NCBI GenBank assembly: GCA_051530055.1
Contig: CM121341.1
Coordinates: 16,678,001 to 16,742,000 of the forward strand
Direction of reading: 5' to 3'
DNA length: 64,000 nucleotides
Source of the DNA: Neoechinorhynchus agilis
Taxonomy: Eukaryota > Acanthocephala
Under the pieces are notes generated by a model. The model saw only the letters and a program-made list of their open reading frames with translations, had not been told where the DNA came from and ran no database searches. A program made the translations under genes and the position numbers. Below, piece after piece: positions 1 to 12,668 of this stretch (its first letter is position 1; every line of letters begins with the position of its first letter).

Positions 1-3000
1 CCAACGCTTTAAAGTATAAGTCCTCCGGGAAAACGCATACGAAATTTTGCGAGCACACTGAAAGCTTTCTGAAATATGTTTAAAGGGTGATGAATATTAC
101 GAAAAACCGACGATGAATAAAACGAATACTGAAAAAAGTAGAACGTTGAAAGCTTTATCTCTTTCAAAAAGCGCACATTGAATTCTGCGAGAAACGATTA
201 ACGCCTGAAGGATTATGTATACGACAACGAGAGGATGAATACGATCAACAATAAAACAAATCCAACGCTTTGAAGTATAAGTCCTCTGGGAAAACGCATA
301 CGAAATTTTGCCAGCACACTGAAAGCTTTCTGAAATATGTTAAAGGGTGATGAATATTACGAAAAACCGACGATGAATAAAACGAATACTGAAAATAGAA
401 CACCGAAAGTTTTATCTCTGTGAAGAAGCGCACGCTATTGCAAAAACAATAAATGCCATTATGCATTACAGATGATGTATACGACAGAGCGATGATGAAT
501 TCGACAAGTACTGAAACAAACCCATAGCCGAATTCTTTATCTATATGAAGAAGCGCATTGAATTCTGCGAGAAACGATTAACGCCTGAAGGATGATGTAT
601 ACGACAACGAGAGGATGAATACGATCAACAATAAAACAAATCCAACGCTTTAAAGTATAACTTCTCTTTGAAAACGCATACGAAATTTTGCGAGCACACT
701 GAAAGCTTTCTGAAATATGTTTAAAGGGTGATGAATATTACGAAAAACTGACGATGAATAAAACGAATACTGAAAAAAATAGATCGCCGAAAGTTTTATC
801 TCTTTGAAGAAGCGCAAGCGTTAATTTCTGCGAAAACAATAAATGCCTTTATGTATTACAGATGATGTATACGACAGAGCGATGATGAAATCGACAAGTA
901 CTGAAACAAACCAAAAGCCGAATTCTTTATCTATATGAAGAAGCACACATTGAATTCTGCGAAAAACGATTAACGCATAAAGGATGATGTATACGACAAC
1001 GAGAGGATGAATACGATCAACAATAAAACAAATCCAACGCTTTAAAGTATAAGTCCTCTGGGAAAACGCATACGAATTTTTGCGAGCACACTGAAAGCTT
1101 TCTGAAATATGTTTAAAGGGTGATGAATATTACGAAAAACCGACGATGAATAAAACGAATACTGAAAAAAGTAGAACGTTGAAAGCTTTATCTCTTTCAA
1201 AAAGCGCACATTGAATTCTGCGAGAAACGATTAACGCCTGAAGGATGATGTATACGACAACGAGAGGATGAATACGATCAACAATAAAACAAATCCAACG
1301 CTTTAAAGTATAACTTCTCGTTGAAAACGCATACGAAATTTTGCGAGCACACTGAAAGCTTTCTGAAATATGTTTAAAGGGTGATGAATTTTACGAAAAA
1401 CTGACGATGAATAAAACGAATACTGAAAAAATAGATCGCCGAAAGTTTTATCTCTTTGAAGAAGCGCAAGCGTTAATTTCTGCGAAAACAATAAATGCCT
1501 TTATGTATTACAGATGATGTATACAACAGAGCGATGATGAAATCGACAAGTACTGAAACAAACCCAAAGCCGAATTCTTTATCTATATGAAGAAGCACAC
1601 ATTGAATTCTGCGAAAACGATTAACGCATAAAGGATGATGTATACGACAACGAGAGGATGAATACGATCAACAATAAAACAAATCCAACGCTTTAAAGTA
1701 TAAGTCTTCCGGCAAAACGCATACGAATTTTTGCGAGCACACTGAAAGCTTTCTGAAATATGTTTAAAGGGTGATGAATATTACGAAAAACCGACGATGA
1801 ATAAAACGAATACTGAAAAAAGTAGAACGTTGAAAGCTTTATCTCTTTCAAAAAGCGCACATTGAATTCTGCGAGAAACGATTAACGCCTGAAGGATTAT
1901 GTATACGACAACGAGAGGATGAATACGATCAACAATAAAACAAATCCAACGCTTTGAAGTATAAGTCCTCTGGAAAACGCATACGAAATTTTGCCAGCAC
2001 ACTGAAAGCTTTCTGAAATATGTTTAAAGGGTGATGAATATTGCGAAAAACCGACGATGAATAAAACGAATACTGAAAAAAATAGAACACCGAAAGTTTT
2101 ATTCTGTGAAGAAGCGCACGCGTTATTTTCTGCAAAAACAATAAATGCCATTATGCATTACAGATGATGTATACGACAGAGCGATGATGAATTCGACAAG
2201 TACTGAAACAAACCCAAAGCCGAATTCTTTATCTATATGAAGAAGCGCACATTGAATTCTGCGAGAAACGATTAACGCCTGAAGGATGATGTATACGACA
2301 ACGAGAGGATGAATACGATCAACAATAAAACAAATCCAACGCTTTAAAGTATAACTTCTCTTTGAAAACGCATACGAAATTTTGCGAGCACACTGAAAGC
2401 TTTCTGAAATATGTTTAAAGGGTGATGAATATTACGAAAAACTGACGATGAATAAAACGAATACTGAAAAAATAGATCGCCGAAAGCTTTATCTCTTTGA
2501 AGAAGCGCAAGCGTTAATTTCTGCGAAAACAATAAATGCCTTTATGTATTACAGATGATGTATACGACAGAGCGATGATGAATTCGACAAGTACTGAAAC
2601 AAACCCAAAGCCGAATTCTTTATCTATATGAAGAAGCACACATTGAATTCTGCGAAAAACGATTAACGCATAAAGGATGATGTATACGACAACGAGAGGA
2701 TGAATACGATCAACAATAAAACAAATCCAACGCTTTAAAGTATAAGTTCTCTGGGAAAACGCATACGAAATTTTGCGAGCACACTGAAAGCTTTCTGAAA
2801 TATGTTTAAAGGGTGATGAATATTACGAAAAACTGACGATGAATAAAACGAATACTGAAAAAAATAGAACGCCGAAAGTTTTATCTCTTTGAAGAAGCGC
2901 ACGCGTTATTTTCTGCAAAAACAATAAATGCCTTTATGTATTACAGATGATGTATACGACAGAGCGATGATGAATTCGACAAGTACTGAAACAAACCCAA

Positions 3001-6000
3001 AGCCGAATTCTTTATCTATATGAAGAAGCACACATTGAATTCTGCGAAAAACGATTAACGCATAAAGGATGATGTATACGACAACGAGAGGATGAATACG
3101 ATCAACAATAAAACAAATCCAACGCTTTAAAGTATAAGTCCTCTGGGAAAACGCATACGAAATTTTGCGAGCACACTGAAAGCTTTCTGAAATATGTTTA
3201 AAGGGTGATGAATATTACGAAAAACCGACGATGAATAAAACGAATACTGAAAAAAGTAGAACGTTGAAAGCTTTATCTCTTTCAAAAAGCGCACATTGAA
3301 TTCTGCGAGAAACGATTAACGCCTAAAGGATGATGTATACGACAACGAGAGGATGAATACGATCAACAATAAAACAAATCCAACGCTTTAAAGTAAACTT
3401 CTCTTTGAAAACGCATACGAAATTTTGCGAGCACACTGAAAGCTTTCTGAAATATGTTTAAAGGGTGATGAATTTTACGAAAAACTGACGATGAATAAAA
3501 CGAATACTGAAAAAATAGATCGCCGAAAGTTTTATCTCTTTGAAGAAGCGCAAGCGTTAATTTCTGCGAAAACAATAAATGCCTTTATGTATTACAGATG
3601 ATGTATACGACAGAGCGATGATGAATTCGACAAGTACTGAAACAAACCCAAAGCCGAATTCTTTATCTATATGAAGAAGCACACATTGAATTCTGCGAAA
3701 AACGATTAACGCATAAAGGATGATGTATACGACAACGAGAGGATGAATACGATCAACAATAAAACAAATCCAACGCTTTAAAGTATAAGTCTTCCGGCAA
3801 AACGCATACGAATTTTTGCGAGCACACTGAAAGCTTTCTGAAATATGTTTAAAGGGTGATGAATATTACGAAAAACCGACGATGAATAAAACGAATACTG
3901 AAAAAAGTAGAACGTTGAAAGCTTTATCTCTTTCAAAAAGCGCACATTGAATTCTGCGAGAAACGATTAACGCCTGAAGGATTATGTATACGACAACGAG
4001 AGGATGAATACGATCAACAATAAAACAAATCCAACGCTTTGAAGTATAAGTCCTCTGGGAAAACGCATACGAAATTTTGCCAGCACACTGAAAGCTTTCT
4101 GAAATATGTTTAAAGGGTGATGAATATTACGAAAAACCGACGATGAATAAAACGAATACTGAAAAAAATAGAACACCGAAAGTTTTATCTCTGTGAAGAA
4201 GCGCACGCGTTATTTTCTGCAAAAACAATAAATGCCATTATGCATTACAGATGATGTATACGACAGAGCGATGATGAATTCGACAAGTACTGAAACAAAC
4301 CCAAAGCCGAATTCTTTATCTATATGAAGAAGCGCACATTGAATTCTGCGAGAAACGATTAACGCCTGAAGGATGATGTATACGACAACGAGAGGATGAA
4401 TACGATCAACAATAAAACAAATCCAACGCTTTAAAGTATAACTTCTCTTTGAAAACGCATACGAAATTTTGCGAGCACACTGAAAGCTTTCTGAAATATG
4501 TTTAAAGGGTGATGAATATTACGAAAAACTAACGATGAATAAAACGAATACTGAAAAAATAGATCGCCGAAAGCTTTATCTCTTTGAAGAAGCGCACGCG
4601 TTATTTTCTGCAAAAACAATAAATGCCATTATGCATTACAGATGATGTATACGACAGAGCGATGATGAATTCGACAAGTACTGAAACAAACCCAAAGCCG
4701 AATTCTTTATCTATATGAAGAAGCACACATTGAATTCTGCGAAAAACGATTAACGCATAAAGGATGATGTATACGACAACGAGAGGATGAATACGATCAA
4801 CAATAAAACAAATCCAACGCTTTAAAGTATAAGTTCTCTGGGAAAACGCATACGAAATTTTGCGAGCACACTGAAAGCTTTCTGAAATATGTTTAAAGGG
4901 TGATGAATATTACGAAAAACTGACGATGAATAAAACGAATACTGAAAAAAATAGAACACCGAAAGTTTTATCTCTTTGAAGAAGCGCACGCGTTATTTTC
5001 TGCAAAAACAATAAATGCCATTATGCATTACAGATGATGTATACGACAGAGCGATGATGAATTCGACAAGTACTGAAACAAACCCATAGCCGAATTCTTT
5101 ATCTATATGAAGAAGCGCACATTGAATTCTGCGAGAAACGATTAACGCATAAAGGATGATGTATACGACAACGAGAGGATGAATACGATAACAATAAAAC
5201 AAATCCAACGCTTTAAAGTATAAGTCCTCTGGGAAAACGCATACGAAATTTTGCGAGCACACTGAAAGCTTTCTGAAATATGTTTAAAGGGTGATGAATA
5301 TTACGAAAAACTGACGATGAATAAAACGAATACTGAAAAAAATAGATCGCCGAAAGTTTTATCTCTTTGAAGAAGCGCAAGCGTTAATTTCTGCGAAAAC
5401 AATAAATGCCTTTATGTATTACAGATGATGTATACGACAGAGCGATGATGAATTCGACAAGTACTGAAACAAACCCAAAGCCGAATTCTTTATCTATATG
5501 AAGAAGCACACATTGAATTCTGCGAAAAACGATTAACGCATAAAGGATGATGTATACGACAACGAGAGGATGAATACGATCAACAATAAAACAAATCCAA
5601 CGCTTTAAAGTATAAGTCCTCCGGGAAAACGCATACGAAATTTTGCGAGCACACTGAAAGCTTTCTGAAATATGTTTAAAGGGTGATGAATATTACGAAA
5701 AACCGACGATGAATAAAACGAATACTGAAAAAAGTAGAACGTTGAAAGCTTTATCTCTTTCAAAAAGCGCACATTGAATTCTGCGAGAAACGATTAACGC
5801 CTAAAGGATGATGTATACGACAACGAGAGGATGAATACGATCAACAATAAAACAAATCCAACGCTTTAAAGTATAACTTCTCTGGGAAAACGCATACGAA
5901 ATTTTGCGAGCACACTGAAAGCTTTCTGAAATATGTTTAAAGGGTGATGAATATTACGAAAAACCGACGATGAATAAAACGAATACTGAAAAAAATAGAT

Positions 6001-8043
6001 CGCCGAAAGTTTTATCTCTTTGAAGAAGCGCAAGCGTTAATTTCTGCGAAAACAATAAATGCCTTCATGTATTACAGATTATGTATACGACAGAGCGATG
6101 ATGAATTCGACAAGTACTGAAACAAACCCAAAGCCGAATTCTTTATCTATATGAAGAAGCACACATTGAATTCTGCGACGCTGATGATGTATACGACAAC
6201 GAGAGGATGAATACGATCAACAATAAAACAAATCCAACGCTTTAAAGTATAAGTCCTCCGGGAAGCGATTTTGCGAGCACACTGAAAGCTTTCTGAAATA
6301 TGTTTAAAGGGTGATGAATATTACGAAAAACCGACGATGAATAAAACGAATACTGAAAAAAGTAGAACGTTGAAAGCTTTATCTCTTTAAAAAAGCGCAC
6401 ATTGAATTCTGCGAGAAACGACTAACGCCTGAAGGATTATGTATACGACAACGAGAGGATGAATACGATCAACAATAAAACAAATCCAACGCTTTGAAGT
6501 ATAAGTCCTCTGGGAAAACGCATACGAAATTTTGCCAGCACACTGAAAGCTTTCTGAAATATGTTTAAAGGGTGATGAATATTACGAAAAACCGACGATG
6601 AATAAAACGAATACTGAAAAAAATAGAACACCGAAAGTTTTATCTCTGTGAAGAAGCGCACGCGTTATTTTCTGCAAAAACAATAAATGCCATTATGCAT
6701 TACAGATGATGTATACGACAGAGCGATGATGAATTCGACAAGTACTGAAACAAACCCATAGCCGAATTCTTTATCTATATGAAGAAGCGCACATTGAATT
6801 CTGCGAGAAACGATTAACGCCTGAAGGATGATGTATACGACAACGAGAGGATGAATACGATCAACAATAAAACAAATCCAACGCTTTAAAGTATAACTTC
6901 TCTTTGAAAACGCATACGAAATTTTGCGAGCACACTGAAAGCTTTCTGAAATATGTTTAAAGGGTGATGAATATTACGAAAAACTGACGATGAATAAAAC
7001 GAATACTGAAAAAAATAGAACACCGAAAGTTTTATCTCTTTGAAGAAGCGCACGCGTTATTTTCTGCAAAAACAATAAATGCCATTATGCATTACAGATG
7101 ATGTATACGACAGAGCGATGATGAATTCGACAAGTACTGAAGCAAACCCAAAGCCGAATTCTTTATCTATATGAAGAAGCGCACATTGAATTCTGCGAGA
7201 AACGATTAACGCCTGAAGGATGATGTATACGACAACGAGAGGATGAATACGATCAACAATAAAACAAATCCAACGCTTTAAAATATAACTTCTCTTTGAA
7301 AACGCATACGAAATTTTGCGAGTACACTGAAAGCTTTCTGAAATATGTTTAAAGGGTGATGAATATTACGAAAAACTGACGATGAATAAAACGAATACTG
7401 AAAAAAGTAGAACGTTGAAAGCTTTATCTCTTTCAAAAAGCGCACATTGAATTCTGCGAGAAACGATTAACGCCTAAAGGATGATGTATACGACAACGAG
7501 AGGATGAATACGATCAACCATAAAACAAATCCAACGCTTTGAAGTATAACTTCTCTTTGAAAACGCATACGAAATTTTGCGAGCACACTGAAAGCTTTCT
7601 GAAATATGTTTAAAGGGTGATGAATATTACGAAAAACTGACGATGAATAAAACGAATACTGAAAAAAGTAGAACGTTGAAAGCTTTATCTCTTTCAAAAA
7701 GCGCACATTGAATTCTGCGAGAAACGATTAACGCCTAAAGGATGATGTATACGAAAACGAGAGGATGAATACGATCAACAATAAAACAAATCCAACGCTT
7801 TGAAGTATAAGTCCTCTGGTAAAACGCATACGAAATTTTGCGAGCACACTGAAAGCTTTCTGAAATATGTTTAAAGGGTGATGAATATTATGAAAAACTG
7901 ACGATGAATAAAACGAATACTAAAAGAATAGATTGCCGAAAGTTTTATCTCTTTGAAGAAGCGCACGCGTTAATTTCTGCGAAAACAATAAATGCCATTA
8001 TGTATTACAGATGATGTATACAACAGAGCGATGATGAATACTT
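1..8043. repeat. Satellite array with higher-order 261/391-bp units
   Basis: A tandem array fills the first 8 kb. Units start at each CCAACGCTT: 1, 261, 642, 1034, 1295, 1685, 1946, 2336, 2727, 3119, 3380, 3770, 4031, 4423, 4814, 5205, 5597, 5858, 6234, 6486, 6878, 7270, 7531 and 7792. Spacing is close to 261 bp (9 units) or 391 bp (14 units), i.e. two or three subunits of ~130 bp. Subunits end in related blocks (GATGAATAAAACGAATACTG, GATGAATACGATCAACAATA, GATGAATTCGACAAGTACTG), so they derive from one monomer. The array runs off the left edge and decays after ~8040. The short minus-strand reading frames inside it are repeat artefacts. Confidence 0.97.
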
Positions 8044-8150
8044 GTACAAATACAAGGGTGAAAAATATGATTGCCTTTGACGAAACAAGGGGCACAATTG
8101 TGCAGGTGACGCTTATGTACAAATTGGTCGCTCCTAGAATTCTGATTCAT

Positions 8151-8760
8151 TTAATTCGAATTTGTTAATAAAGAGTAAAGGAAAAAGGTCAAATTCATAG
8201 TTATCCATAAGAATGTTGTGACAAACACGGTCGTGTAGTGGTTTTGATTTCCACATGGCACTTTTATTATATCCTCGGATTCGTGGTGACTTTTGATTTT
8301 ACACGTTTTTGGATGTACCGTAGGACTGGGTATTTGTACTACATCAAAAGGATCTAAACCGGCTCGATGATACCGCAGATGAAAAGGAATGTTCATCGTA
8401 TAATTCGTTGTTACTGTCAGTGTAAAAATTTCATTTCGATTAACTTGAAAGTTTAAGTGCTCAACATTTTGTATTTTAGGATTCAATGATAGTTCCATTA
8501 TTTTACGTACTTCAAAGTAGTCCACGTAAAAATCTTGATTGCAGTAGATCTTGTTTGTCGAGTCATACAAGAGTTACTAGCACAGATGAGAAGGTGTGAC
8601 TGATCACAACGAGTTCAGCGAGAGTCTTGTTTGATATAATGTTATATGTAAGACTTCGATGAAATCCTTTTCCTTGGAGTGACCATTGAAGTTCACATGG
8701 TTCACAAACCGAACAAACGAGAATCGACGATAACATTGAAACAATAGGATGCTTACACAT
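8151..8760 (-). CDS. PIGX: GPI mannosyltransferase I subunit PIG-X
   Basis: PIG-X is the ER membrane partner that stabilises PIG-M, which adds the first mannose to GPI anchors. The ATG at 8760 follows an AG directly (ccatttgaag|ATG). Exon 1 (8760-8584) gives a hydrophobic leader and the family motif GFHRSL. Exon 2 (8549-8151) has IYCNQDFY, then FHLRYHR (the PIG-X/PBN1 RYH motif), a PSPTVHPKTC segment and a C-terminal membrane helix. A 34-bp GTG...AAG intron (8583-8550) is the reading that keeps frame and alignment. The protein is ~191 residues, slightly shorter than vertebrate PIG-X. The identification rests on motif order and topology; the intron is inferred. Confidence 0.8.
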
Positions 8761-9651
8761 CTTCAAATGGATGAGGTTTGTACACTCAATAACTGAAACT
8801 ACCCTCTCTTTTTGTTTAAATTGTTGAGAATTGAATTAATTACCAACTACACTTATAAAACAAAAATACTTCATTAACATATATACTAAAAATCAAAAGA
8901 AAAATAAATTAAGTGACATTAGTTAAGGCTGTAATATTTCACTACGTTTTGCATTATACGCAAACCGTTCAATTTAAACAAGAAAAACTCAAACATCTAT
9001 GTATCTAAACGTTCATCTTACGGACAGAAGGGTGTTCAACAGATTTTGGTTAAATCCAGATATTCCGACGGACTTTAAAAATTCTTTATTTCTAGTTTTA
9101 AGTTTACCGAGCCAAATCAAACATCCTATTTAATAAGATTAACAGTGTCTAAAAATCTATAGAGCGACAAACTTTTCGATTTTTTCAAACTCAACTCCAA
9201 TAAACATATAGTATTTCTGTTCTGAAAGCAAAAAAGTTTTCGCCTTGTCTTTTTTTTCGTTTTGGTGAAAATCAAACTGTTAAAATCCTTCCATTTGCTC
9301 ATCTGATCTTAAAAATTCCCTCTTTTTTAAAAAGCTCAAGAAAGCGATATCGAGCCACAGTGTTTTTTTGTAGACAACAACACTATGTTTTGAAGACATG
9401 AAGGAATCCTGGTAAGTATTTGTGAGTCCTGAGTTATTACCTCGAAGAGTACCAAATGTGTATATATGCGTGTGCGAAACCTTTTTACACACCTACTAAG
9501 AAAGTAGCCTTGTTCGTCATGAACAACGCTCGGACCCCTACGCATGTGATCGATTCAGAACAATGAGCGATGCGTTAGACGTTATATTTTGAGAAAATTG
9601 ACCAGTCGCTTTCCTCACAATGATTTACATCTTTAGATTTTAGATTGCCGA
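8761..9651. other. Intergenic region between PIGX and a small plus-strand ORF
   Basis: This AT-rich stretch contains only short chance reading frames. I see no RNA gene or repeat in it. It presumably holds the 5' region (outron) of PIGX and the promoter of the gene at 9652. Confidence 0.4.
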
Positions 9652-10047
9652 ATGGACCGAAGCCTTGCATTTTTGGACATTCAAAGAAATGTTTGCCGCA
9701 CCGCAGGATCGGTGCATGAGTCTCTTATGGATCGATTACTTGCAGGACTCGATAATTTTGACGAATTGGTTCAATTGGTCGAAAATGTGGCAGATGCGGC
9801 TTCGAGAATAATGAAACAAGAAAGTCTGGCGATCTGCCGGCGGAGAGATGACATTGCGATCGATCGCGTCACGATTGAAATACATATTAAAAACCCACCT
9901 TATAGATATGGCCGCGTCATGACCATAACCAACCGAGATGGGTTTCATATTCGTAGTAGATACGACAACAGTATGGTTTTTATCGAATGTGTTGTTTGTA
10001 TGTCTTGTAGATGGAATCCTGCTAATAATGGATTCAGCTCAGTGTAG
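9652..10047 (+). CDS. Uncharacterised small protein (131 aa)
   Basis: The ORF starts ATG GAC CGA AGC and encodes an N-terminal half predicted to be helical (LMDRLLAGLDNFDELVQLVE) followed by a charged, beta-rich half (DRVTIEIHIKNPPYRYGR). I do not recognise the family. A possible 3' splice signal (gattttag) lies 8 nt before the ATG, which resembles the leader junctions of neighbouring genes and supports a real start. Codon use and composition look coding up to about residue 110. The last ~20 residues (IECVVCMSCRW...) are less convincing and may be intron read-through, because a GTGTTG...TTGTAG interval lies there. It could be the first exon of a longer gene. Confidence 0.45.
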   Translation: MDRSLAFLDIQRNVCRTAGSVHESLMDRLLAGLDNFDELVQLVENVADAASRIMKQESLAICRRRDDIAIDRVTIEIHIKNPPYRYGRVMTITNRDGFHIRSRYDNSMVFIECVVCMSCRWNPANNGFSSV

Positions 10048-10124
10048 TAATAAACATAATACTTTTGTATTCGAATCATTTCAGTTGTGACTTGAACATC
10101 AGACTAAAGCTTGACTGATGAGTT

Positions 10125-10190
10125 TCGGCCGTGTAATGGATGTTCACATCAGCTAGAGAGAAAAACGTAACCAGCCACGGGATAACATAA
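10125..10190 (+). repeat. 3'-end fragment of the dispersed SINE-like family
   Basis: It contains CGGCCGTGTAATGGATGTTC followed by the AAAACGTAACCAGCCACGG end. The same tail occurs near 18600, 23285, 36395 and 36500. Only the last ~65 bp of the family is present here. Confidence 0.6.
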
Positions 10191-10336
10191 ATCTAAATGG
10201 GTGAAAATGAAGATTAGAATTTGAGGGAAACTTCCTAAAACACAGTGAAGTGTTTAAGTCACATCGCTATTAGAGCTAAAAACCGTTTGTTTAGAAGAAC
10301 GTTGAACTTCAATGTACGGCCATCACGGTTGATAAT

Positions 10337-11062
10337 TTATTTAACACGATTCCAGTATTCCTTCAAGGCTTCATCATCACTTAGGTTTGACCTTAGTTCT
10401 TCCAATTTCTCAGCATTTTGCGGTAACTGATACGCTCTAGTCATAAACAATGGAAGTTTCTTTTCTCTTGAACACGAAATTTGACCATAGCAGTCACAAA
10501 TACATTGTCTTCTAAATCATGAGAACCAACGTCAATTCAGTCCGTAACACACAGACGAAGGAACCCATAGAGCACTCTGATAACCGAAACTAGTCGGCCT
10601 AGCATCCGATTCTTCACATAAAGTTTGAATAACGTCGTCTTTGGTCAGAGCTTTATCCATTGTTAACTTCTTTATATTGAACAGCTTTTTAAATCGCAAA
10701 TGAATCTCCTGCATTGATTGCTCGTAACAATCAACGTAAACCTTTGAATAAAAAGACAGATCCGAGTCATCACTTAAAATGGCGGTGATCACTGGATTCG
10801 GTATCATGTTCAATAATTGCAATATTTGGACATTAGGGTTCTTGTATTGAAGCTGCGGAAGGCGCCAGAAAATAAATTGCCGTAAACCCTCACAGCAAGG
10901 GTTTTCGGTTGTAAGATTAAAAAGTAAAACCTTGACTTGTGGACGCAGAATGATGTCTCCTTTTTCAAGGTACGGAATAGTTCGTCTAAACGGAGCAGGG
11001 CCTTTCATCCAATAATGGCGAACAATCGAAATATGATTTCTTAATGCTGGCCATTGCAACAT
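10337..11062 (-). CDS. MRPS25: Mitochondrial small ribosomal subunit protein mS25
   Basis: mS25 is a structural protein of the mitochondrial 28S subunit. The family start block is clear (MKGPAPFRRTIPYL), followed by KVLLFNLTT, RQFIFWRLPQLQYKNPNVQI and a C-terminal block CICDCYGQISC that parallels the CICE..GQ..C of mammalian mS25. That last block lies in another frame, and joining it needs a 45-bp GTCTGT...ATTTAG intron (10556-10512); the stop TAA is at 10339-10337. The ATG at 11062 directly follows an AG (cattgtag|ATG). It adds 18 residues before MKG, plausibly part of the mitochondrial import signal. The gene lies 66 bp downstream of the POLR1D stop on the same strand. Product ~226 aa. Confidence 0.88.
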
Positions 11063-11128
11063 CTACAATGATTATGTCGAAAAATTCTTCACACTTGAGG
11101 ACCACTCAATTTAAACAATTTTTGATAG

Positions 11129-11524
11129 TCAACTAGAATGTTCGCCTTCAAACTCGTTCACTTTATCTTTCATGAATTGAAGCAAATAAGAAAGACCGCT
11201 CTCGAGATCTTCGACGGCTTCCATGAACACTTGAACGGGTGCAGCGAATTGACCGGAACCTTCGCTCTTCATTTTTTTCGCCGCATTTTCGAACAATTGA
11301 ATTCTCATGTTGACTACGTCTTCGGTTGGATGCGGTAAACAATATCCGGAGAATTCAACACGAGAATCCTTCATTGCAACACAGCGTAACATGTTGCCCA
11401 TGGTGTGATTTTCTTCGTTTATTTCAAGGCAACAGCATTTATCTTCATGCAGTCCGGATCGAGGTTTTAATAGGTATACCTTTCGTTTCCTGTAGTCGTC
11501 TAAATGACCTTCGGTAGCTACCAT
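11129..11524 (-). CDS. POLR1D: RNA polymerase I and III subunit RPAC2 (AC19)
   Basis: A 131-aa protein with the alpha-like dimerisation motif of RPAC2: HTMGNMLR, then VEFSGYCLPHPTE and NMRIQ, matching the HTLGN..R / VEFCGY..HPSE / NLRIQ order of the family. It pairs with RPAC1 at the base of RNA polymerases I and III in the nucleus. It is a single exon of normal length for the family. The ATG is directly preceded by AG (atagttcaag|ATG). It is the upstream member of a tight same-strand pair with mS25, and the 66-bp gap suggests cotranscription. Confidence 0.9.
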   Translation of the reverse strand: MVATEGHLDDYRKRKVYLLKPRSGLHEDKCCCLEINEENHTMGNMLRCVAMKDSRVEFSGYCLPHPTEDVVNMRIQLFENAAKKMKSEGSGQFAAPVQVFMEAVEDLESGLSYLLQFMKDKVNEFEGEHSS

Positions 11525-12138
11525 CTTGAACTATAAAGAATGGGGATATTCTTCTCGTGCTTCTAACCTTAAAGGGAGGTTGCAGAAAAGTTTGTCCAAA
11601 GAAATCACAACTTTCAGTTACTGCCAATCGCGTGCAAAAGAAATTTTAAATCTAAGCGATACTCGCACGAATGCAAGCTCCATTGATTCCTTCAATTATG
11701 GCAATTGAAAATGTTGGAGTCGAAGTATAAAGCCGTAGTTCGCATTTACTTGAGTGATCTCCAAATTTCAAAAGTGAATAGAAAAACGGTGCAAACAAAT
11801 AACTGTTTCGCCGTGACCAAAATCGGCAATGCAAAAACTCGATTCACAAACGATTGGGTTTTCTTGGTTAACTAAAAACTAAAAAGCGTCAATTTGCTTT
11901 CACTAAGATAATGTTTAAAGCGACAAAATACCAGCTAAACGAACTGCTTCACAAATACATAAACTATACAAAAAACTAGAAAAGATTGAAGTTCTCAAAC
12001 TTAATATTTTGAGAAGAGATCATTTTTAAATTACCAAATGTCAACTTTTGAGTTTTAATGGTATTTGAGTATCTGTATTATGAAGTGCTATAAACATCCT
12101 TTGAAATCCTTGACCACAGAAAAATACATCGAAAATCG
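11525..12138. other. Intergenic region upstream of POLR1D
   Basis: AT-rich DNA without a recognisable gene; the overlapping short frames are not coding-like. It should hold the promoter or outron of the POLR1D/mS25 pair. Confidence 0.4.
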
Positions 12139-12283
12139 CTTGTTTATGACATAAAAATTAAAAGAATTTATTGAGTCCGATATTTCGAAGGCACAATCTT
12201 GGGCTTTTATGGAGGTTGTGCCATGCGATTGTGCCGAAATATCGGATTTATTATGCTCTTTTAATTTTTTTGCCATAAACAAG
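12139..12283. mobile_element. Short palindromic MITE sharing a core with the element at 56193
   Basis: About 145 bp bounded by inverted arms. The left arm starts CTTGTTTATGACATAAAAAT and contains TCCGATATTTCG and GCACAATC. The right arm is the near complement, ending TTTTTTTGCCATAAACAAG. The same TCCGATATTTCGGCACAATC core reappears at 56193-56389 inside a different pair of outer arms. It has no coding capacity, so it is probably a non-autonomous DNA element. Confidence 0.7.
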
Positions 12284-12668
12284 TATGAATATGAAATTTA
12301 AAAACACATCGAAAATCGATCTCGCACAGCGGTAAGGGCAGCGAAATACTAAAGCAAAATTTGTCCGCATTACAAGTCGTCAATTAGAACTAATAAGCAA
12401 TGTTCATTCTTTAGAGTTCTTCCGGATTTAGAGCACAGATTAAATATCATACGGAGAATACCGGCGCCCGGTTCAATTCTTTAGGGATATCAATATGTTT
12501 TTTTTTGCTGGAATATTGATGGACTTCTTGAGCGAGAGAGAGCAGTGCCTAAAGCGTTAAGCGCCCTGAATTTCGAACTCCGTTTTGTTCCTAAAGCATT
12601 TGTAAATTACTCATTTTGTCGGAAAATGGGACAAAACGCAACTTTTGACGAACATTTCCTTTTCCTGG

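Noticed and set aside
245-7706. A dozen minus-strand frames of 60-90 codons giving nearly the same peptide (KAFSVLAKFRMRF...)
   Set aside because: They are translations of the satellite monomer. They exist because the unit length keeps the same frame, differ by repeat variation only, and have no start or splice context.
1-8043. CRISPR array
   Set aside because: Repeats are long and contiguous with no unique spacers, in an animal sequence; this is satellite DNA.
9280-9545. Overlapping minus-strand frames of 69-70 codons
   Set aside because: No recognisable domain, atypical composition and overlap with each other; treated as chance frames.
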